Assembly (NCBI GenBank): GCA_900314565.1
Contig: OMVU01000040.1
Location: forward strand, 1 to 40,042
Direction of reading: 5' to 3'
Source of the DNA: an uncultured Eubacteriales bacterium
GTDB taxonomy: Bacteria; Bacillota; Clostridia; Lachnospirales; Lachnospiraceae
Length of the DNA: 40,042 nt
The notes under the pieces were generated by a model, which saw only the letters and a list, made by a program, of their open reading frames with translations, made no database searches and had not been told where the DNA came from. Shown here in pieces: positions 33,548 through 40,042 of this stretch (position 1 is its first letter; every line of letters begins with the position of its first letter). Made by a program: the position numbers and the translations under genes.

Positions 33548-34687
33548 ATGCGTGGTCCGGAGATCCGAAAGAACCGCCAGGATCGTGAAAATCTGGAACG
33601 GAAGATCGAAGGCCTGCGGGATCGGCTGCGGAAGAAGGGAAGTGAGGAAGCTGAAGCAGAACTATTCGAGCTGGAGGAAGAGCTCGATAATCTGGAGGAA
33701 ATGAAGACCGTCCGTTTTTTCGCGGATGATTGTTCCAGCGAGGCATTGACAAGTCTTCTGGCCAACAACGGCGGAGTCTTCTCCGTGATATCGACCGAAG
33801 GCGGTATCTTCGACATCATGGCTGGCCGGTATTCCAATAAGGCCAATATTGACGTCTGGCTCAAAGGCCATTGCGGAGATGCCATCCGTGTGGACCGTTT
33901 GGGACGGGAACCGGAGTATATTCCCCATCCTGCCTTGTCGGCGATCCTCTCCATCCAACCAAGCGTCCTGGACGAGATTATGTCCAATACGACCATGACA
34001 GGTCGGGGACTGATTGCCAGATTTCTGTATGCCTCTCCTACGTCAAGGATTGGAAGCCGCGTCTTCTGTGCTCCTCCTGTCCCGGCAGACATTGCAAAAG
34101 CGTATAAGGACCTTGTCTACAGTCTGATGGCTATTCCGAGGTCGGAGGAGGCAGAGATGCTCATTTTGTCCGACCGGGCAACAGATATCATTTCGTCTTA
34201 TTTTTCCAAGCATGAAGCGTTCCTGGCAAGTGAGGGGCAGATCATTTCCGACTGGGGCGCCAAGTATATCGGAGCCATACTTCGCATTGCAGGGCTCCTT
34301 TGTGTGGCGGAAGCAGGTGGATTCGCTTCTGAGATTCCTGGTGAGACAATGAGTAAAGCCATCGAGATCGGAAAATACTTTCTGGCACATTCCACTTATG
34401 CTTATTCCATGATGGGCAATGACCTGACCATCAAAAAGGCTCAGTTCTTTCTGGGACGGATCAAGCGTGAAAGGATTACGATGGTCAAACGGTGGGAACT
34501 GGCAAAACTCTGCCGGGGCATGTATTTCAAAAACAGCGAAAGCATTCAGCCGACATTGGAACTTTTGGAAAATTATGGCTATATCCGGATTGAAACTGCG
34601 GAGGATGTGCAGCGGCCGGGACGTAAGTCCGATACGATGATCGTGGTCAACCCCGCGGTGTATTCCGGGAAGAAAAACGATGGATAA
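33548..34687 (+). pseudogene. DUF3987 protein, 5'-truncated
   Basis: 379 residues from the first ATG; the frame is open back to 33500, where a stop occurs. The sequence starts with a charged coiled coil (about 5-60) and continues with the C-terminal two-thirds of a DUF3987 domain (VRFFADDCSSEALTSLLANNGG, STEGGIFDIMAGRYS, a PSVLDEIMSNTTMTGRGLIARFLY block, and a C-terminal winged-helix-like end). DUF3987 proteins usually have another 100 or more residues in front, often joined to primase or helicase-like parts on mobile elements. Here that part is missing and no Shine-Dalgarno is seen, so the gene is probably a remnant cut at the island border. Confidence 0.75.
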
Positions 34688-34740
34688 AAGACAATTACGG
34701 CAATTATGCCATTTACGGCAATGCCTATTGTCACGAGGAT

Positions 34741-34911
34741 ATGACTCTGATGTTAGAATTGCTTCGAACCGGCACAGGCATTTGCTCTCGAAAAGTGTTA
34801 CAGGAAGGGCTTCAGCAGGTACTTTATGACTTTATCATTAAGGGGATAAAGGGTTTTGCCTTTGAAGAACTGACGGATTTGCTTGAGGAAGCCAGCTGGA
34901 TGTCTGAGTAA
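34741..34911 (+). CDS. Possible small protein after the DUF3987 fragment
   Basis: A 56-residue ORF (start MTLMLELLRTGTGICSRKVL, end ELTDLLEEASWMSE) with amphipathic helical character. The frame is open further upstream, so it may itself be a remnant. An overlapping 49-codon ORF starts at 34680 across the DUF3987 stop. There is no strong ribosome-binding site, and neither is recognised. Reported because the amino-acid pattern of this frame looks protein-like. Confidence 0.35.
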   Translation: MTLMLELLRTGTGICSRKVLQEGLQQVLYDFIIKGIKGFAFEELTDLLEEASWMSE

Positions 34912-35071
34912 TCGGACACCCCCTGTTGTGTGACAGGGGATACATATTCTATACGCAGTCCTTATTTTGAAAACACCTCGCTCTATTTCAATCTGGTTGG
35001 TGGTTAACAATTGAATCCGGTGGTTATAAGTGGTAACATATAGCTGTTGATTGTTTTTGACTTCAATACAG

Positions 35072-35186
35072 ATAACTCGTGTATAAAAAACACCGTACCC
35101 GAAGTACCCGAACTGACTCATAGAGTAGTTGAGGGACAGTCATAACTCGTGTAGTGTTCCCAAAGTACCCGAAGTACCTGAACTGA
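35072..35186 (+). repeat. Left flanking modules of the recombinase operon
   Basis: Two direct copies, 70 bp apart, of ATAACTCGTGTA followed by CCCGAAGTACCYGAACTGA. The same module occurs in inverted orientation right after the operon (38687-38762). Candidate binding or crossover sites for the recombinases. Confidence 0.75.
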
Positions 35187-35228
35187 AAGAAAAAGATATG
35201 GATATGAAGGGATGAGTTCCATTAGTAT

Positions 35229-35260
35229 TGCTCATGACTATAAAGAAAGGAGCATGAGCA
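35229..35260 (+). promoter_or_regulatory. Hairpin enclosing the ribosome-binding site of the first recombinase gene
   Basis: TGCTCATG (35229-35236) and CATGAGCA (35253-35260) are perfect reverse complements; the Shine-Dalgarno AAAGGAG (35246-35252) lies at the edge of the 16-base loop, and the start ATG follows at 35261. This could limit translation or serve as a binding palindrome. Confidence 0.65.
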
Positions 35261-36379
35261 ATGCAAGTAGTAACAGTAGAAACCAGCGCTGGGCAGACCC
35301 GGTACTACCTCGCAAATGATGACGGAATACCTGTAGACCCGGTACTACAATACCTGAGGTTCCGGGACAATGGAGGAGCGGCAAGGAACACTCTCCGGCT
35401 GACGTGTATCTTCATGAAACACTTTTTTACGTACCTTGAAAAGAGAGAGCTGCGTTGGCAGGCAGTTACGATTGATGATCTGGCCGACTTTCTGGCCTGG
35501 CTGAAGTACCCGCGGATAGATGAGAAGGTTATTCCGCTGAATCTGGAGCCGAAATATAGAGCTGAGACGATCAATGCTATTCTGGATACCGTATTAGCGT
35601 TTTACCACTATCAGTACCTTCGGGGCGGATTAGATAATAACGTATCCGAGAAGCTTGTCACATTCATCAAGAATCCACATGGGGCGTACAGGAGTTTCCT
35701 TGACGGGATAGCCGACCGGAGGCGGGAAAAGAGGTATCTGCTTAGGCTTCCGATACCAAAGCGTGTTCTTCGTACGGTAACAAAGGAAGAAGTAGAGGCA
35801 GTCATGAAGGCCTGTGTAAACGTCAGGGACTATTTCCTGATGTACCTGCTGTTTGAGACCGGGATGAGGATTGGTGAGGCGTTGTCACTGTGGCTGGAGG
35901 ACTTTGATATATCCGAATGCAGGATCAGAATCGTTGACCGCGGGGAGATGGAGAACCTTGCAGAGATTAAGACGGTTTCAAGTCCCCGGATGATTGACTG
36001 CACATACGACCTGATGGAGGTGTTCACGGAATATATCTGCTACTTCCATACCGAAAGCACTCCTACAAACCATGTGTTTGTGAAGATCCAGGGCAAGAAC
36101 GCCGGTAAAGCCATGAACTATACGGATGTGGACAACCTGTTCCGGCAGATCCGCAGGAAAACCGGGATCTATATCACGCCGCATATGTTCCGCCATACTT
36201 CCTTAAGCATGCTGAGTTCTGCAGGCTGGGAGCCGGAACTGCTCCGGAAGCGTGCGGGTCATAAAAACATCTATACGACTCTGAATACTTACGTTCATCC
36301 GTCAGAGGATGAAGTGACGGCAGCATTTAAGGAAGCTGCGGACAGATTCCGTCTCCCTGGGAAGGAGGCGGAAGAATGA
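35261..36379 (+). CDS. Tyrosine recombinase, Tn554 TnpA-like
   Basis: 372 residues with Shine-Dalgarno AAAGGAG. N-terminal SAM-like/core-binding domain (about 20-135) and C-terminal catalytic domain with the full tetrad: Arg203 (ETGMRIGEAL), His308-x-x-Arg311 (HMFRH), His334 (RAGHKN) and Tyr344 (LNTYVH). It would cut and rejoin DNA through a 3'-phosphotyrosine. Size and order (372 then 645 residues, then a short coiled-coil protein) match TnpA-TnpB-TnpC of Tn554 (361, 630 and 125 residues). Its stop overlaps the next start (ATGA). The catalytic residues are intact, so it may be active. Confidence 0.88.
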   Translation: MQVVTVETSAGQTRYYLANDDGIPVDPVLQYLRFRDNGGAARNTLRLTCIFMKHFFTYLEKRELRWQAVTIDDLADFLAWLKYPRIDEKVIPLNLEPKYRAETINAILDTVLAFYHYQYLRGGLDNNVSEKLVTFIKNPHGAYRSFLDGIADRRREKRYLLRLPIPKRVLRTVTKEEVEAVMKACVNVRDYFLMYLLFETGMRIGEALSLWLEDFDISECRIRIVDRGEMENLAEIKTVSSPRMIDCTYDLMEVFTEYICYFHTESTPTNHVFVKIQGKNAGKAMNYTDVDNLFRQIRRKTGIYITPHMFRHTSLSMLSSAGWEPELLRKRAGHKNIYTTLNTYVHPSEDEVTAAFKEAADRFRLPGKEAEE

Positions 36380-38313
36380 TCACGGAAGGAAGTTCCGCAT
36401 TAAATCTGTCAATCAACCCAAAGCGGGTTGAGATGGAGGCATATCTGTCTGCTGAAGATGGTTACTGGATCAAAAATGATATTTGGGAAACGGACAGTAA
36501 AGCGTACAGGGCGAGCGGGTTAGATGAACCCTATAAAGTCGGTGTGCTTGCAGATTTCAGTTCCTATAGAAGCGGTCTGATGAAATTGGAAATGAAGTAC
36601 TATCTGCTTTTCTCCATGAAGCATAAATGGAAAGCAATAGAGTATGTGCAAAAAAGCCTGAAATCATCGATTGTAATGGCGGGGACACTTCTTACGGAAG
36701 AAAAACCGGATAAAAGCTTTTGCGAGCTGGATACAAGTATCGGCAGGCTTGTACCGGAAGGGACAGCGCCGGATGTGAAGCGTCTGTACAACTGTCTGGT
36801 TGTCGATATGCACCGTTTCTTCCAAGAGTATTATGATGATCGTGAAGAGACAGAAAAAGATATCTGGAATGCACTAAAGATACCGGGAGTAAAGCTTTCG
36901 GCGGCGATGAAGCGTAAACATCCCCGTATGAATTTCCTGGAAATCCCGGAGGCCTATCGGAGATCTGTCAGGCGGTTCATGAAAAGACTGGTCGTACGGC
37001 GCAGCTGGTCTTATTGCGTAGAAATGCTGATGTATATCCGGTATTTCTTCAGGACGTTCTATAAAAACGGGTATACGGATGGCTTTCTGGAAATGTTGAA
37101 CAGGCAGGATGTTGAAAACTATCTCGGATGGGTAGCGGAAGATTATGAAAAGAGGAATGCTACATTTCGAAGTAAGGCGGTCTCCTTTGTACGAAGCTGG
37201 CTTGATTATATCCAGATCGCCGAGTATCCACAGGCACCGCGGCAGAGTATTGAAAGGCTCATTTTCGATGATGATGTCCCTAAGAGGGAGCGTGCCGCTG
37301 ATACAATCGAAAAAGTCCGCTATATCCCGGCACCGATCATTCAACAGATGGATGCCTGTATCGAGCAGATCGAACCGGCAGAGATGCGGCCGGTATACGT
37401 GCTGCTGCGGGAGACAGGATGGCGTGGAACGGATGTGCTGAATCTCCGGTATGACAGTTGTCTTCAATATATATGGAATGCAAAAGAAGTCCGTTCTGTC
37501 CCTTATCTGTGTGCGGAAATCACAAAGGTTGGAATTCCGCAACTGAAGGATCCTATCCGGGATGAAGTCGCTGCAATGGTGAAACTTCTTGCAGAGGAGG
37601 CCGAAAGAGACAGTACCGAAGAGAACAATCCTGACAAGTATCTTTTTAACTGTTATGAAGGCCGATGGATGGGCCTCCCGTATAGCAAGTCTGCGTTTTC
37701 AAGATCAGTCCAGAGGATGATCGACAAAAATGATATCCGGGATGCGGACGGGAAACTGTTTCATTTCAAAGCGCATGGACTGCGGCACACGCGTGCCATG
37801 GAGTATGCGGAACAGGGAATGCCGATCGGTATCATACAACGGCTTCTGGGGCACTGCTCTTTGCAGATGAGCCTGCATTACGCAAAAGTGACAGAGGATA
37901 CGCTTTACCAGAAGTGGAAGAAAACGGAAAAGCTCGATCTTTTCAAGCCCGTGACACCTTCTCCGGGAAAAGAAACAGTCCGGGATGGACTTGTTCATTA
38001 CGAAAAAGTTCGGCCGGGTCTGGACGCAGTAAGGGTACCATTTGGTGTATGCTTTAAACCTTCAAAAGCAGGATGCCGCCGGCAGACGGAACAATGCCTG
38101 GAATGCCCGAGCTTTTGCTCTTCAAGAGAAAACCTGAGCGAATACACTTCAGAGATTGAAAAAGTGCGTTCCATGATCTGCCTGGGCCAGACCCTTGGCC
38201 GGGAAGAATGGGTAGAGAAAAACAAGGAATACCTTGAAAGGCTTATTCAGATGCAGTCGAAACTGACTGAAAAAGGAATCGTCCACAAGAGCGGCTCCAT
38301 GAGGGAGGCGTGA
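36376..38313 (+). CDS. Large tyrosine recombinase, Tn554 TnpB-like
   Basis: 645 residues. A long N-terminal part (1-300) without clear family marks, a core-binding region (about 195-290), and a catalytic domain with Arg350 (ETGWRGTDVL), His467-x-x-Arg470 (HGLRH), His493 (LLGHCS) and Tyr502 (LHYAKV). The tail has a cysteine cluster (559, 567, 574, 577, 581) that could bind zinc. Matches the length and position of TnpB in Tn554-type elements, where both recombinases are needed for transposition. Starts by ATGA overlap with the upstream gene, so the two are probably made in coupled fashion. Confidence 0.88.
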   Translation: MITEGSSALNLSINPKRVEMEAYLSAEDGYWIKNDIWETDSKAYRASGLDEPYKVGVLADFSSYRSGLMKLEMKYYLLFSMKHKWKAIEYVQKSLKSSIVMAGTLLTEEKPDKSFCELDTSIGRLVPEGTAPDVKRLYNCLVVDMHRFFQEYYDDREETEKDIWNALKIPGVKLSAAMKRKHPRMNFLEIPEAYRRSVRRFMKRLVVRRSWSYCVEMLMYIRYFFRTFYKNGYTDGFLEMLNRQDVENYLGWVAEDYEKRNATFRSKAVSFVRSWLDYIQIAEYPQAPRQSIERLIFDDDVPKRERAADTIEKVRYIPAPIIQQMDACIEQIEPAEMRPVYVLLRETGWRGTDVLNLRYDSCLQYIWNAKEVRSVPYLCAEITKVGIPQLKDPIRDEVAAMVKLLAEEAERDSTEENNPDKYLFNCYEGRWMGLPYSKSAFSRSVQRMIDKNDIRDADGKLFHFKAHGLRHTRAMEYAEQGMPIGIIQRLLGHCSLQMSLHYAKVTEDTLYQKWKKTEKLDLFKPVTPSPGKETVRDGLVHYEKVRPGLDAVRVPFGVCFKPSKAGCRRQTEQCLECPSFCSSRENLSEYTSEIEKVRSMICLGQTLGREEWVEKNKEYLERLIQMQSKLTEKGIVHKSGSMREA

Positions 38314-38314
38314 A

Positions 38315-38688
38315 ATGGATGGATCATCGAAGTATCTTGAAAAAAGCTGGAAACGGAGAACGGATGAATCCCGGCGAAAGGCGTTGGAAGCAATAGAGTC
38401 ATTAAAAAAGAAGCATGAACCTGTAAACTTCAGCACCGTTCAAAAAAGAGCGGCGTTTCAAAACACTACCTGTATGAGCATGATGAAATCAGAAAAATGA
38501 TTGAAGCTGCCCGATCAGAAGATGAAGAACGTGCTTCAGCCTGGCATAAAAAATACGATCGTACATCGAAATCCAAAGATGTGTTGATCAGTGCAAAAGA
38601 TAAACGAATAGCAAGGCTCGACGAGGAGAATCGAGAATTGAAAAAAGAATTGGAAACCCTCCGGCGGCTAATATATGAGAAAAAGTAG
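38315..38688 (+). pseudogene. Tn554 TnpC-like coiled-coil protein (DUF6262-like), split by a frameshift
   Basis: Two overlapping ORFs (38315-38500, 61 residues; 38497-38688, 63 residues). Read together with one frame change near 38441, they give one protein of about 124 residues, very close to the 125 of TnpC. The first half has KRRTDESRRKALEAIESLKK and VNFSTV; after the shift, SGVSKHYLYEHDEIRKMIE restores the helix-turn-helix-like part, followed by a coiled coil (LDEENRELKKELETLRRL). Adding one base between GTT and the following CAAAAAAG repairs the frame. It could be a true mutation, a sequencing slip in the A-run, or slippage during expression. Begins one base after the large recombinase gene. 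Confidence 0.75.
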
Positions 38689-38762
38689 TCAGTTCGGGGA
38701 CGGTGTCCCCGAAGTAAAAATGTAGTGTTTCCGGGGCTTTCTGCCCCGGGTACACGAGTTAT
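38687..38762 (-). repeat. Right flanking module of the recombinase operon
   Basis: On the minus strand, ATAACTCGTGTA (38762-38751) and ACACCGTCCCCGAACTGACT (38706-38687) match the left modules at 35072-35118 in inverted orientation; on the plus strand TGTAGTGTTTCC (about 38721-38732) also matches 35151-35162 directly. Two GC-rich hairpins lie within (GGGGAC/GTCCCC and CCGGGG/CCCCGG). The module begins inside the stop codon of the TnpC-like gene. Confidence 0.75.
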
Positions 38763-38780
38763 AAATAAGGAGGAATCACA

Positions 38781-38978
38781 ATGGCCAGACCGAAAAAGAA
38801 CGGCACATATCTGAATGTTTGTATAGAGACTCCGCTTTATGAACGCTTGGAGGCTCTGTGTGAAGATGCCGGTCAGACCAAGACTGTTGCGGTCGAGAGA
38901 GCTCTAGCACTGTATCTCGAAGATTATGAAGAAAAACAGAAGCTGCTACGCGAGCTGAGTCACATCTCTGAGAAATAA
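38781..38978 (+). CDS. Small ribbon-helix-helix-like DNA-binding protein
   Basis: 65 residues with AAGGAGGAATCAC upstream. A short basic start (MARPKKNG), a strand (TYLNVCIETPLYERL), then two helices with QTKTVAVERAL: the arrangement of ribbon-helix-helix regulators and antitoxins. No toxin gene is beside it. It precedes the hsdM fragment by 17 bases and may have been its regulator, or was carried by the same element. The upstream spacer contains the right flanking module of the recombinase operon. Confidence 0.65.
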   Translation: MARPKKNGTYLNVCIETPLYERLEALCEDAGQTKTVAVERALALYLEDYEEKQKLLRELSHISEK

Positions 38979-38995
38979 GAATAGGAGCATCAATC

Positions 38996-39742
38996 ATGAT
39001 TGACACTAAGAAAGAGCAGGAACGTGACGAACTTCACCGAGCTATATGGGCCATTGCCGATGAGCTTCGTGGTGCTGTAGATGGTTGGGATTTCAAGAAC
39101 TACGTTCTGGGCACTATGTTCTATCGATATATCTCTGAAAATCTGGCAAGTTATATCAATACCGGAGAGGCCGATGCGGGTAATCCGGATTTTGACTTTG
39201 CCAGGATGCCGGATGAAGATGCAGAGGAAGCCAGAGAAGGCCTTGTTGAAGAAAAGGGATTTTTCATCCTACCCAGTGAACTCTTCTGCAATGTAAAGTC
39301 CAGGGCTGCAACTGATGAGAATCTGAATGAAACCCTGGAGCGGATCTTCCGTCACATCGAGGAATCGGCAAAGGGCACTTCTTCCGAAGGCCAGTTCGCT
39401 GGTTTGTTTGATGACTTCGACGTCAACAGCAACAAGCTTGGCGCGACCGTGGCCAAACGTAACGAGAAGCTGGTCAAACTCCTGAACGGCGTAGCAGCTA
39501 TGAACCTGGGCGATGTTCGGCACCATGATATTGATGCTTTCGGTGATGCCTATGAATATCTGATGACCATGTATGCCTCCAATGCCGGTAAGTCCGGAGG
39601 CGAGTTCTTCACGCCTGCGGATGTTTCCGAACTGTTGACTAGGCTGGGTACTGTCGGAAAGACTGAGATCAATAAGGTGTATGAAAGCAAGACGCAAAAT
39701 TTGATACAAATTAACGATTGCCCTCTCAGGGGTGTCGCATAG
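38996..39742 (+). pseudogene. hsdM: Type I restriction-modification methyltransferase (HsdM), truncated
   Basis: 248 residues; full HsdM is about 500. The N-terminal helical domain (DELHRAIWAIADELRGAVDG through about residue 170) and the start of the N6-methyltransferase domain (GKSGGEFFTPADVSELLTRL) are intact. Homology stops after EINKVY (residue 229), where DPACGSGSLL would be expected; the remaining 19 residues are unrelated. The SAM-binding and NPPY catalytic motifs are therefore missing, and no hsdS or hsdR follows. The gene has been cut by insertion or deletion near 39682 and cannot methylate DNA as read. Confidence 0.88.
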
Positions 39743-40042
39743 GCTTTAGGGGTGTCGATTTTACAGACCGGCGCGTTTTTGTATATAGGGGATGTAGTTA
39801 TGGCGACGATTACAAAGAAACAGATGGAAGAATATGAACGTCTGCGCCGGGATCGGGCTGTGCGGCGTACGAAAATGATCCTGAGAAGATCGGCATCCAC
39901 ATGTTAGAAATGCTGGCGAAGTTCAGGAATGAAGGTATAATTGACTAAAACTTCCCACACCCAAAAGGTGTGTTGAACCTTGAAAACTCAATAATGTAGG
40001 CAATATAAAAGGCATAGATTCCGTGCCTCTGGTATAATTGAA
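39743..40042 (+). other. Junk-like end region with repeats and a broken small gene
   Basis: 300 bases to the window edge. AGGGGTGTCG occurs at 39728 and 39748 (20-bp step), a broken small gene lies at 39800-39948, then ACTAAAACTTCCCACA (39944-39959, identical to 16302-16317), a hairpin CACACC/GGTGTG (39956-39972), and TATAAT at 40033-40038 pointing out of the window, perhaps the promoter of a mobile element. Confidence 0.5.
39800..39948 (+). pseudogene. Remnant of a small element-associated protein
   Basis: The ORF from 39800 gives 35 residues (MATITKKQMEEYERLRRDRA, stop at 39905-39907). In another frame, from about 39860, the sequence reads NDPEKIGIHMLEMLAKFRNE and ends at 39946-39948. Joined, the two resemble small clostridial proteins of pattern EYxxLRxDR...DPEKIGxHxLE, with the middle missing. 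So it is probably a small gene with a deletion or frameshift. Function unknown. Confidence 0.45.

Larger units (their letters stand above)
34912..35260 (+). other. Spacer with repeated modules before the recombinase operon
   Basis: 349 bases with a hairpin (CCCCTGT 34920-34926 with ACAGGGG 34933-34939) and two direct copies of a module that begins ATAACTCGTGTA (35072-35083 and 35142-35153), each followed by GTACCCGAAGTACCYGAACTGA. A perfect 8-bp inverted repeat flanks the ribosome-binding site of the first recombinase gene. No ORF is supported. Confidence 0.8.

Noticed and set aside
34680-34829. 49-codon ORF overlapping the DUF3987 stop
   Set aside because: Although it overlaps the stop like a coupled gene, its Arg/Leu/Ser/His-rich product looks random; the other frame (34741-34911) looks more protein-like.
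38436-38452. Canonical programmed -1 frameshift site (A AAA AAG) in the TnpC-like gene
   Set aside because: The heptamer is present, but its codon phase is that of the target frame and not of the incoming frame, so the classical tandem-slip rule is not met. A simple one-base loss is the more economical reading.

Overview
The window looks like a chromosomal segment of a fairly GC-rich Clostridia (Lachnospiraceae-like) bacterium. This is judged from the gene order tig-clpP-clpX-lon-engB, the run ecfA1-ecfA2-ecfT-truA-rplM-rpsI, strong Shine-Dalgarno sites (AGGAGG type), several TTG/GTG starts and lipoproteins with Firmicute-type lipoboxes. No species can be named from the sequence alone. Bases 1-33,450 are core chromosome. 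Left part: an FKBP/trigger-factor-like lipoprotein (minus strand), a ClC-type chloride transporter, a DUF975 membrane protein with an Asn/Gly/Tyr repeat tail, an M20 peptidase, a NUDIX hydrolase, tyrS, a small unknown gene, a class I/II aminotransferase, hisC, a small-multidrug-export family membrane protein, an alpha/beta hydrolase, uppS, a polyprenyl synthetase, dapF, a sugar-binding-like lipoprotein, proC, a CYTH protein (minus) and a DJ-1/PfpI protein. Centre and right: the protein quality-control block tig, clpP, clpX, lon, then engB and the ECF transporter energizing module (two ATPases and the T component), truA, a small conserved gene, and the ribosomal protein pair rplM-rpsI behind a strong promoter and an unrecognised, apparently structured leader. 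Bases about 33,450-40,042 are an accessory island made of mobile-element debris. It holds a 5'-truncated DUF3987 gene, a three-gene recombinase operon matching the Tn554 TnpA/TnpB/TnpC pattern (two tyrosine recombinases plus a short coiled-coil protein, the last split by a frameshift), a small ribbon-helix-helix-like protein, an hsdM cut off before its catalytic domain, and a broken small gene. The recombinase operon is flanked by short modules repeated in direct and inverted orientation, which are candidate recombination sites. The most unusual property is outside the genes. Many intergenic regions are filled by tandem repeats with units of 15-75 bp, and at seven genes (aminotransferase, hisC, lipoprotein, proC, CYTH, DJ-1, lon) the repeat unit contains the 3' end of the upstream gene including its stop codon. 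It looks as if this genome repeatedly amplifies gene ends into the following spacer. Other intergenic oddities are a leader element shared by uppS and clpX (one copy with a 57-bp insertion), a long imperfect inverted repeat of about 240 bp near 19,100, and two promoters immediately followed by terminator-like hairpins.
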